Positions 26,601 through 38,600 of a stretch of DNA of 64,000 bases are shown one piece after another. A program made the position numbers and the translations under genes. Each line of letters opens with the position of its first letter. Position 1 is the first letter of the stretch. Origin of the DNA: Cryptomeria japonica (Eukaryota > Streptophyta > Pinopsida > Cupressales > Cupressaceae); contig NC_081407.1 of NCBI RefSeq assembly GCF_030272615.1, forward strand, positions 140,620,897 to 140,684,896, written 5' to 3'. A model generated the notes under the pieces. That model had not been told where the DNA came from and searched no databases. It was given only the letters and a program-made list of their open reading frames with translations.

Positions 26601-29600
26601 CACTAGATCTTGGAGTGCCTTTTTCAGCAGTGTGGCACAATTTGCCACCTTTGGAGGGGGTATCTTTCAGCATCGACATGGGGACACTTGAGCAGTTTTC
26701 AAAGATTCCTTTCATCATGAGTTTTCTTCATACATCTTCCCTTCATGATTGGGGAGACTTCATGGATACACCTTTGGTTTTGTTTCTTCCTAAGGGGAGG
26801 AATGTTGTTCGACGTTCGTGGAGCAGTTTCTTCATACATCGAGCTTCTATCATTGGTGCAGATTCCACATTGAGGGGGGGCTTTCTAGCTTCTCTTCTTC
26901 TCTCATATGGGAGGGACTTTTTCCTCACATGGGGTTTTGTCCTTCACATTCTCCTATGAGAGTTCTCTTGTATGTTTTTCATCTCTCTTTTGGGGGAGGG
27001 TTTTTTCCCATTGGGTTTTTCTCTCTTTCCCCACTTTGTGAGAGATTTCATTGCATTGGTTTTCATGCATTTGCATTTGTACATGGGTACCTAACATGGC
27101 CTCGTAGCCGGGACCCATCTTGCATTGCTTAGTTGCATTGTAGACTTAAGTGCATTCCCCTAAGTTGCACTTAAGGGGGGGTGTTGGTGTAAATAATTAT
27201 TCATTTTGGATATTATTACACTTACTTAAGTTTACTTAGGATAATGCATTTCATAGTAGTTTGGGTATGAGACACTTGGGTGTTTGTGCCACATTGGGAT
27301 AATGTGTGTAGGAGAAATTCCACCTTTTATGGTGTTGATTTTGTTGTTACACTCCACATTCAGTGGGTGATCCACCTCATGTGGACTATTATATTATTTC
27401 TCCTACCTACCCACACCTATTTCCTACCTACCCTTGTTAATTATTGAGCCACATGTCATGTTTGTGTGCTCACATATCCCTAGCCTTGCCTATATAAGCA
27501 AGCTCATCTACATTGTATGTAACTATTGAATCATTATTATTGATCATTTTCTATTGATGAGAATACAGTTTATTCTTGTCCCATATTATGTCTCTATTTT
27601 GTACATTTCATTGAGCTCTTGATCTTGGCAAAATCTCACATGCATATTGTAAAATGTTAAATTGACTTATAATTATTTATGTAGAAATAATGTGTTTGTA
27701 TTGCTTTTGAAGAAATGAAAATCTCCTCTAATAACTTAGAAAATTGTGTTAAATATATGAGTATGTGTTTTTTATGAATGACATATCCAGCCGTATCCAT
27801 ATTGGGGGTCTTAAAAAATGGCCGTATCCATATCCAATACCGTATCCATATTTGTATCTGTCTCCATGTCCGTGCAACTTTGACTACAAGTCAATTATGC
27901 AACCAGCAGTTATAAAGACATTTTGCATAAAAAATCATTTCAACATCAATTATGTAGCCAACAGTTATACAGTGAGCAACACCATAAAAGTTGACCACAG
28001 ATGGCAAAGGTCACAAGGGAAAATGAGCTATAAAAGGCCCAAATGCCTCAAAAGGGAAGGTTCTATCAGGATTACAAGACTATTGAGAAAATTCCTAGAG
28101 GATTATTTGCGACCAAATGCAGTGCCCGTACTGCTCTTCAATTGGACTTGAGTTGGCACCTACACCTCCTCTGACAAAAAAACCACTTTTAAGTATAGTC
28201 TGAGAATTTAAATCACAATCAAATTTTCTAAATTTCTTTCAAACAAACAAATAATTCAACAGATTCTCTTTCAAATTTTCATTCTTTTGTAGCTGTTTTT
28301 TGTTTTCATCTGTTCCATATCTAGTTTGTAACAAGATAAGCACTATGATGGGTGACCTGATTAAATGAGTACTGAGTGGACCATTCAAGCTCATGAGAGA
28401 GTGGTCACTGAATAAACAAGTGCATACAGGAAATGGATTGTTGAAGGAATGACTCATATATTGAATACTACATGCACTTTTAAGTCTTAAAATAGTTGGA
28501 ATGTGGAAAATCTGATTGCTTAAAATCAGAGCTCTAATTTAGGAGATGTGAGCCAACCAATATATTGTAATATCACTCATCTGTAAATTCCAAAAGGCGA
28601 GGGTCAAACATGGAACAGAAGCTAGTTCATCTCTACATGATCCTCCATAATTAATTATTGACAGAAAAAAGAGGAGCTTAGTTTTTCTGACATAAAACCC
28701 AAATTCATCAACCCCAGGTAAGAGCTATCAATATACAGCATGGCATCACACACAAAACTAACTCGCCCATTCAGTACAAGTTCAATTATAACCCTCGAGG
28801 CTTATCCAATATTAGAGCAAAGGGCACCCACAGCATCTCTTGGGACATGTCTGTAACTTTCAAAAGGCAGAGGGACACACATGGAAGAGTAACCAGTTCA
28901 TCTATACATGTATCCTCCTTATAGATTTTTTGACACAATATCCAAGTCATCAACCCCCAGATTAAAGATATTAATATACAGCATGGCAGCACAAATGCAG
29001 CCAACTCACCTGTCATGTGCCTAAATTAGCTGGAATGGCCAGCAATTAATAAAAAGATGTTTTTAAACACCCCATCATCTAATATATACATTTAAAATAT
29101 ACAATAATAAAATAAACAATTTAAAAACAAATAAATAAAATAAACATTTAAAATTTTCAAGCTGGCACCCAATATGAGCCAACTTATTTCTCCAAACTTG
29201 ACCAACATGTTTGTGCATCCTAGCGTGAGCAGGTATAAGGGCAATTTGGGTTCACTGAATAAGGCATGCTGAGATTTTTGGATGACTTTCTATTTTTTCA
29301 CTGGCAGAACGAAACTCCTGTTGCATGAAAGAAGGTTGGGACGAAAACCCTAACCATCCACAATTCATTTCTGCATTCAACATTGCAAATCTGCTCATTC
29401 TGAAAGTTTGTTACAGGCTTGGACAACTGGAGATTTATCAATGCTGCACCTGCCAGGCTGAAGGGACAAGGGCTGATCAACGCACACGACCAAATAGCAG
29501 CTTGCCGTCTCATTTTCAGGTGCTGGGACCACAGCAGGCGTGGTTCTGAGCAACATACATAGCATAAGGGCAGAAATCAGTTATTCAACCTGCCTGCTGC

Positions 29601-32600
29601 TGCCACTGAACCCTCACTGAGGTTACATCAGAACCCTAGGTGATTCTTCTTATTGAAGCCCAGTCTAAACCAGATAATAGGAAGGTGTGCCAACTGTCTG
29701 CCCATCCATTAAAGCGGTGAATCTGGGCACTTAGTACCAACAGTGAGCTGCTACACCCTGCTAAACAACCCAGATCTTAAGTTTCTGTGGCAGTCATTGG
29801 AGTTTTCATGCAAATACAGACCTAAGTATGATCCTGGAAGGTGTATTACGGTTAGAGCAGTCAGAAAAGCAATAGTTTGAGGGTTCAATGCCTCAAATAT
29901 TGGCTGCTGGGTCTGTGTAGAGCATAAAGCTTGCCCAGAATCATAGGGGAGTTAACTATATCAGGTCAGAGAAGCATATCCCGTCAATGTAAATTCTGTT
30001 AAAAGCAATTTTTCTGACATACATGTTCCTATTTCAACTAATTGAAACAATCAACTGCTGCTTATTATTTAATTCAGTGTGGAGTTTTTTAATATGTCTT
30101 GTGTTGTGGAGAATTAAAGTGTTAGTTTATTCTGCTATTGGATCATTCAGTATTGTTTGCAGACATAAGTTTTAATCCATTCTATCAGATCTGATTGATT
30201 CTTTAATTGGAAACCTAGGATCATTACATCATGGATTCAGTAAGTTCAATCATGATTCATAACCTCAAGGAGTATCCAACAACAGAGAAAAAGGGTACCA
30301 CAGCACCTTTTGGTGTGTGCATAGCAAGCCATGACATTATGCACTTTTCTCATGTACAATAGAATAATCAGTTTCAATATACATATTCGTCTCTCTATAA
30401 CACAAGTTCCAGCAATTGAGACTGTTGTCCCTCCCCAAAAATTCCTGCAGTTCAGATCAATCTTGCAACTACTAAACAAAAACGGCTTGGTATACAAGCT
30501 AACCATACAAACAATATTAACACTTCAAAACTTCTTACATCAATTACATTTCCATACATAGTTCTACCTAACAAAGCAGCTTTGAGAACATTCTTGATTG
30601 ATACTGTAGCATCAGACATTTCTTGACAAGATGAATAAAACGTCACTCTAAAGGCATACAATGTTGCTTCCAAGGTACCATACATTGTGACTGCCAAATA
30701 TGCATAATTTCACCTGCTTAATTGTAGCTATCAAATAATTTAAACTTAGTTAGAAGATTCACCTTTTTCAAAAAGCAGCATGGTATACAATATTATATTC
30801 AATCTGACACCTCCAAGAGCAAATTTTTCAAAAAGTTCAATTTGCATGTGCTCCCAACTGTATCACAATTTCCAAACACATACTAAGAAACACAAATGTA
30901 ACATAACGTTTTATAAAGACTAGATAATGGCTGAAGATAGGAAACTGCAAAATAGCTAACCTTTGCAAAGGAAATTTGGAAATTTCAACACTTGTGCTCA
31001 GATGGCAATTTCCAAGCATGTCAAGTAACTCTCTTGACTTCACTATATTTCGTGTTAGAAACAGGTAAGATGCCGCACAGCCAACATTAACCCTGTTCCA
31101 CCCACACTACAATTAAGCAATAAGCTGAAACAAATGAAAATCTACTGGAAAGAAAGGTTCCATAATAATCAGGGTGAGTGCACTACCTTAGAGCCTGCAA
31201 ACCAACTCCAACAAGAATATTACTAATATCGTGGAGCCCATGGCTTCCCAACACTTGCAAGCCTGTAATTTTATTCATTGTAAATGTCAATCAAACAAAT
31301 AGATATCATTCAATACAACAACTTCTAATACCAGATTCCAACACAGAAATCCAACAATAAATGGTTAACAGACCAGAACATTAGTTGATACTTAACATAT
31401 CAAACCAAAAACCTTACCTGGCTGACTTAAACTTGATGATGTTAGTACTATATACAGTTTGCTTTCACTACTCAACAACACTGCAACTTGTCTGCAATTA
31501 GAGGTAATTAAGATCAGAAATAGAAAGTAATCCCTCCATATCCAAAGTACTTGCTCATCCATATTATCTTTGACCCAACATATTAAACAAAATTCCAACA
31601 GAAATAAATTGAAATAAAAAGTATACTACAATCTGCAACAAATGCATTTTATCCAAAAACGTGTTACTCTCCAAACCCAAAATTCACAAGGAAAGTCCTC
31701 TGTGGTTGATAAGAAAACCTTGAAAAGCATAAGATATTCTCACAGCTACAGGAAATTTTTACAGACAAAATTTCTTATATGAAAGCAGATCATTGGAAGC
31801 CACTTTTCTCTTGCTCACACCATCTATAACATGCATTTACATTTTTGTTCTACACATCGTTAATTTTTTATCCTTTTATTGTTCAAGATTCTCCCTTGAG
31901 GTATTTTATATAATGGTCAAAATTTCTGTCATAAAATGCTAGTCAGGATGGAAATTAGAAATTAATATGTGTTTCTCTTGGTGCAATGACATAAATTGCC
32001 AATCGTGAGCTTCATAATTTACTTTCAACCCAGCTAATTATTCAGATTACGCTCAGATTGAAATATATATACCATAAAGATCAAATGTTCACAGGACAGA
32101 ATCTTCTGCAGTCGTATCATATTAAATTATACATTTTAAGTTTGGGTAGGCAGTCTATATATCAAGAACCCACCTCAGGGATAATTAACTTTTAAGTCTA
32201 CTTTGCAATAGAGAGTATCCTAGTCTGGGGGGTTGAGCTTAATTAGTTAAATAAAGCATTAAGCTCTCATCGTAAAGACCGAAGTTCAAATCCCAAAAGG
32301 ACATCTAAGTTGTGACTCTTGGTCTTCCATAGTTGGCTTCTAGTGTGAAAGCGGTTTCTAAATAAATCAATTTCTAAATTATGCCTCTTGGTCTTCCATA
32401 GGTGTTTGCTAGTGTTGTTGCTTGAAAGGAGCTTGTATTAGTCTCATGGTTGTCCTAGCAACTTCCATAGGTGTTTGCTAGTGTGGTTTCTTGAAAGGAG
32501 CTTGTATTAGTCTCATGGTTGTCCTAGCAAGAACTTGCAATGGTCTCATGTTGATGCTCATACAACAAGAAGTTTTGTAAACAATTAACAATATAAAAAT

Positions 32601-35600
32601 AGAAAGTATTTCTAAGGGTTACCTCTATACATCTATTCAGGTACAGATTTCGGCAGTACCCAGTCACACATCCCAGGTAGTTCTGTGATGTTCTCTTAAA
32701 CTAATAAGAAACCCGTTAAACACTAAAAGCAAATAAAAAAAATAACTATGCAAACCTGTGTTAGCATTTTCAAGAAATTTTGCTGCTTCCACATATTTTG
32801 CCTTGTTAGATTAAATGTCCTTATTGGTCATTATATGTTGTTTCACCTAAAATGTCTATTGTTGTGCAAGATATATATACAAGTGCTTGATCAAAAGAAG
32901 GATGCGGAGGAGAATGACATGAATTCACTTAACCTTCTCATCCTACCTAATAGTATCCAAAACCCTTGCAAAAATTTGATAGAAATAATGTGATTGCATA
33001 TTTATGATGTTAGGTGGATTTAGAACAAAAGAGTAGTGTCAGAATTTTGATATGGGTTTATATTCAAATTTTTGGGGAAACATAAAATTACTCACAAACC
33101 CTTGAACAATGAAAACTTATTGGGAAAATTTATGTTATTGGAAAAGAGGATTCCCCTTGCCTTTTTGGACTAGTGGGTATTTTTGCTTTTGAAATTGCTA
33201 ATTTTTAAAAATTGAAGCTTCCAAAATGGTGAGTCTTTTCTTTCTTTTTTACTTATTAGTTTAAGAGAACATCACAGAACTACCTGGGATGTGTGACTGG
33301 GTACCACCAAAATCTGACCTGAATAAACTTTCAACCTTCTCTCTCGTTTACAACATTTCACATTATTATAAACTTTCAATAAATCTCAAAATGCATGTAG
33401 AGATGCTTGACTTATTATAAATGTGGGTACATGAGTCCCCTTCCAACTGCCATTGCCATTCATACATATGAATTTTGGATATTAGGGCAAGTGAAAACAT
33501 TTTTATTTTGCAAAATGAAATGTCTTCTGTTGGAAATATGATTTCCTATCTGCAATGTCCCCATAGGATTTAATAATAAATTAAAATATAAAAAATTATA
33601 AAAATAAAATATAATATATAATTAAAATTTAATTAAGTTTAATGAATGGTCAAAAGGCATGAAATGAAGAGTTGTGAACCCCTCAAACATAAGATATAAA
33701 AAGGAGATCATTTCATTTGAGAAGGAGATCCATGGATGATCATCATTTGGTAATGAAGGAAGCAATCAACCAATTTGAAAATGAATTATTATTTTCAAAG
33801 GCAGCAATGAATGAAGATGACTTGATTCTTGTGAAAGGTGATGAATCGTCCAAGAAAATCAAATCAAGCAATTCAGCATATGAATTTAGAACTTCATATT
33901 AAAAACAACTAGTCATTAAACAATATATAACTTCAGAAATTCATTCAAGAATCATTCATAAAGGCACTCAAGTATTATTCAAGGATTGAATTGAAAATAT
34001 ACCAAGTTATCAATTTTAAATTCTACATAGTATTTGCAAATCAGATGGGGTCCAGGCTCACAGGGAGGGCTAAGGGTTGGAAAGATGGGGTCTTTTCATG
34101 CCCTTTGGCAAGCTAGAGATGAGGTCCTTGGTATTGTCACTGTTGAGTTAAGGACAGGATGCTTGAATTCAGCAGAATTGCAAAGTTTTCTCAGAATTCA
34201 TGATTTGATCAACTTGGGTATATATATGGGCATAAAACTTATTGAGAAAAAATTGATCAAATATTTGTTGTTGAGAAGTCCTAGTTGTGTTGATGTGCAC
34301 TTCTCAACATCGATGCAAATTTGGAAACCATTATGATGACACTCTACATCCTGTCTAGCCTACTCCTATTGTTCCTTGGATCGTTACGCCTAATATTTCA
34401 TGTGATTGTCTTGCGTGTGTTGTTGGGTCACCACACTCGTTACTCAATGTTGGTGGTTGTCACCATTCCCTTGTTTGTTATTGGTCATTAATTACCATAA
34501 ACCTTGTGTGTCATTCCTTGATTATGGGTGCAATTTGTACGATTATTGATGTGATGTCATGCCTTATTTTTTGTGCTATGACCGTTAGGTGTAAAATGGT
34601 AATTTAGCATGTGTTAATGGATGAATTGTAATATGGTTTTGGAGTGATTTATTTCTTTCCTAAACTACATTGAAAAGAAATGAATGATATCAATGAATAG
34701 TAAAGGACAACATTATGTGAATTAAAAGTATTGTCACCTATTTCATTCTCCTTTTGGTTGGGTCACATGCACCCAAGTGGTGAATTATGTATTGTGCTAT
34801 GATTTATTGTTTTAAAGAGCATCCCAAAGGGGGGCATTACACTAGTGTCAATTTTTTGACCTCATTTTCCATGCCTTGACTTGTAGGGCCAAGTTGGACT
34901 GTTTAATTTAGCATTGGATACTAGGGCTAGGAGTGGAGTGGGCTCATCCTTGTCATTCAAAGGTGGGCTAGGCCCCTGTCAAGCATTGTATGATTACACT
35001 TATTGAAGAAAAATTGATCAGACATTTGTTGTTGAGAAGTCCTAATTGTGTTGGTCTTGCACTTCTCAACATCGATGCAAATTTGAAAACCATCATGATG
35101 ACACCCTACATCCATCTCTAGCCCAAGTGGCTTGGTGAAAATGTCTGCAGTCTGATCCGCTGTAGGAACATACTGCAAGTCTATGATCCTGTCTTCCACC
35201 AACTGTCGTATGTAATGACAATGAACATCTACATGCTTGGTTCATTCATGAAAGACTGGATTCCATGCTAACTTGATAACGCCATCGTTATCAACAAACA
35301 AGGTGGTCGGTCCTAGTGGTGACATCTACATATCCCCAAGCATCCGACGAAGCCAGACAGCTTCACAACCTGCCTTAACTGCCCCTCTATATTCGGCCTT
35401 TGTAGAGGAGAGAGAAATAGCATGCTGCTTCTTACTGGTCCATGTGACAGCACCGGATCCCAAACTAAACACATATCCAGAAGTTGACTTTTTATCGTCG
35501 ACAGAGCTGGCCCAATCTGAATCTGTGAATCCACGGAGTCTAGGATTAGAACTCCGAGAGTAGAGAATTCCATAATCAGTAGTGCCCTTCACATAACAAA

Positions 35601-38600
35601 GCACACGCTTTGCGGCTATCCAATGATCAGCCTTGGGAGCTGTCATAAAGCGTGAAACGTAGCTGACTACGAAGCTGATATCACATCTAGTAGCAGAGAG
35701 GTAGATGAGACTACCTACTGGTTGCCTGTATGTAGTATCATCAATGGGAGGAGAATTAGACTGGGTTGATAACTTCAGACCTTTCTCCATAGGTGTAGAT
35801 GCAGTCTTGCAATCCTCCATACGAAACTTGTCTAAAAGAGCCCTAGCATATTTAGACTGAGAAATGAATATACCAGAAGGCTGCTGCCAAACCTCAACAC
35901 CTAGGCAATAATGCATGAGCCCAAGGTCAGTCATGTCAAAAGACTAGCATAAACTCTGTTTGATTCCCTGAATCAAAGATGTCGAACTGCCAGTGATGAT
36001 CAAATCATCCACATAAATGACCAGAAGGATGATATCACTGTCAGTAGTTTTGATGTACAAGTTTGAGTCTGAAGAACTCCTCTTGAAGCTTTGATCACTG
36101 AGGTACTTATCAATTTTCATGTACCATGCCCTAGGGGCCTGCTTCAAACCATAGAGAGCTTGCATCAGTCTGAGAACCTGGTGTTCTTTACCTGCAACCT
36201 TGAAACCTGGAGGTTGCATCATGTAGACCTCTTCTTGTAGGTCACCATTCAGGAAAGCACTCTTGACGTCCATCTGATGGACCTTCCAGCCAAATTGTGC
36301 TGCCATGGCTAAGACTAATCTGATAGTTGCTCATCTTGGCTGTAGGAGCAAAGGTCTCCTCATAATCAATGCCCTAACGCTGAGAAAAGCCCTTTGCAAC
36401 TAAGCGAGCTTTGTACTTATCCAAAGTACCATCAGACTTGTATTTGATTTTGCAGACCCATTTGCAACCAATGGGTTTCTTCCCTGGTGGAAGATCAGAA
36501 AGTTCCCAGGTGTGATTCTTCAACAGGCTTTGGTGTTCAGATTGCATAGCCTGTTCCCACTCTAGAATACCTTTGGCCTCGGAGTATGTCTGAGGTTCAA
36601 ACACACTGTGAATGTTGGCCATGAGAGCAAAATTAACTATCCCTATAGGTTTGCTCTTTTTCCGAGCAGTTCTCCCATCGATGAGTTCATCATCCCGAAG
36701 ATCAGCAAGTGTCTTGGCCCACCATTTAGGCCGGAGAGGAGAAGAACCAACATTAGCATCAGGAGATGCTCTATGATCAGGTTCCTCATCAGAAGAATCC
36801 GGATCAAAATCAGGTGAAGCATCTGCAAATCTGGTTGATCCTGCAGGAGAAGCCGGAGGTGTATGTACAGGAATCACCGGGATAACTAGAGCTACTGGAG
36901 CTGCAGGAGCCCTCCCATCAAGTGGACCTAATGGAAGTCTAACTCTCAAATCATGAGCCTTCATAGGCTGCTCTGCTAAATCAGGAATAGGAGAGACAGG
37001 CATGAAGGGTCCTCGCTGCTCATCAAAGACTCATCACGACTATACAGGAGACGAGATGTCTCGATGTCAATCAAGCGGTAGGCTTTGTGAAGACTACTGT
37101 ATCCAGTAAGCATAAGTTTCTGGCTCTTGGCATCCAACTTGGTGCGTGAAGCATCAGGGATCCAAACATAAGCAAGGGAGCCGAAAACCTTCAGATGACT
37201 GATTTTGGGCTTGTGACCTGACCAGGCCTCTTCCAAAGTCTTGCCTTCGACCGCCACAGTGGGTGACCGGTTCAAAAGGTAGACTGGAGTGTTAACTGCT
37301 TCTGCCCAAAAAAGCTTCGGAACATGTCTGTGGTTGAGCATGGATCTAGCCATCTCAGTGATTGTTATGTTCCGATGTTCAACTACACTGTTCTGTTGGG
37401 GTGTGTGGGGTGTGGTTAACTGGAACTTAATGCCATGAATATCACAGAAGCTAGAGAATTCACTAGAACAAAATTCCCCCCCATTATCTGATCTAAGAGC
37501 AATAATAGATTTCCCAGACTCTTTTTCAACTAGAGGTTTAAACTTCTGAAATACAGTAAATGTTTCTGATTTCTTTGCAAGAAAATAGACCCACATTTTT
37601 CTACTGAAATCATCAACAAACAACAGAAAATACCTGGACCCAAGAACAGAAGGAGTAGCCATAGGGCTGCAGATATCAACATGAACAAGATGAAGTACCT
37701 GAAAAGCCCGCCATGAATCGCCACTTTTGAAGGGTGTGCGATGTTGCTTCCCAACCTGGCATGCATCACAAACTCCAAGCTGCTAAGTCTGAATCTCTAG
37801 CAATCCGAGGACAAGCACGTCCTGAGCAAGCTGAGCAAGATAGCGCACATTTAAGTGCCCATATCGTTGATGCCAAAGTGTACTGAGAGAAGACTGCCTA
37901 GCAGCCATAGCGAGGTCTTGAGAAACCCCGGAATCTGCAAGTCTGAAAAGACCATGACCCTCAAGACCAACTGCAACAACTGACTGAGTCTCCTAATCAG
38001 TGATGGTGCACTGATGTGAACTGAAGGTGACATCCAACCGTGGAGAGTGTCGCAGCATCTGACTGACTAAGAGTAGATTGAGCTCCATCCCTAAACGTGG
38101 AAGACATCAAGGAAAATGAGATTCCTCCCAGCAAACTGAATCTGAATGTTGCCTTTGCTGACAACCGTGTATTCTTCCCCGCCACCAAATATAACAGAAT
38201 TTGAATAAGGCTGGTAGTCAGTGAACCAGTCTCGACGGTGGGTGAAATGACAAGAGGCACCTGAATCAATATACCAGGCAGACGATTTGACATGATCTGC
38301 AGGTCTTTTAGCCATGAAGGCGTAAAAGGCAGATTATGTCTGCTCAATGTGCTCTGCACTGTTCGCTTTGGGCTGCGAACTAGATTGCTTAGCTTGGGCA
38401 GCTAAGCGCTTCCAACATTCAACCTTCATGTGACCATACTTGTGGCAGTAGTTGCATTGAATGTTCTTTTTCTTGGAGCCTTCTGATGCAGGAGCAGAGG
38501 GTTTCTGCTGAGAAGACTGCTAAGAATGAGGCTTGCCCTTTTCCTTGTGAAAAGAATTAGCAGCAAACGCTTGTTCTGTGGAGGTGGAGCTAGAACTGCT

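Larger units (their letters stand above)
22708..27640 (+). mobile_element. Young non-autonomous copia-like LTR retrotransposon (gag-pro only)
   Basis: A 264-bp left LTR piece (22708-22971) and the matching end of the right LTR (27377-27640) differ at one base by eye (cgttg versus cattg). The primer-binding site TGGTATCAGAGCC starts at 22972. The full right LTR starts TGTTGGTG at 27182 after a ttaagggggg purine tract; the left LTR lacks about 195 bp of its 5' side. The only long ORF is gag plus protease with an acidic tail; integrase, RT and RNase H are absent. The near-identical LTRs and open frame suggest recent movement with help from another element. Confidence 0.8.
11978..30762 (-). other. 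STK11IP: 18.8-kb intron of the STK11IP-like gene
   Basis: Bounded by donor gtgaat (30762) and acceptor atgtacag (11978), with matching phase 1. It contains a truncated gypsy element, a SINE-like copy, a possible hAT remnant and a young copia-like element in the opposite orientation. From 11978 to 13836 I see no gene or recognisable element; short ORFs there have no family match. Confidence 0.82.

Noticed and set aside
30452-30697. 81-codon minus-strand open frame next to the STK11IP-like exons
   Set aside because: It has no family similarity, and the phase-correct exon 30763-30857 joins directly to 11977 without it.
32227-32300. Genuine tRNA gene
   Set aside because: Only box-like motifs are present; no full cloverleaf or 3' acceptor stem could be paired, so a tRNA-derived SINE is more likely.
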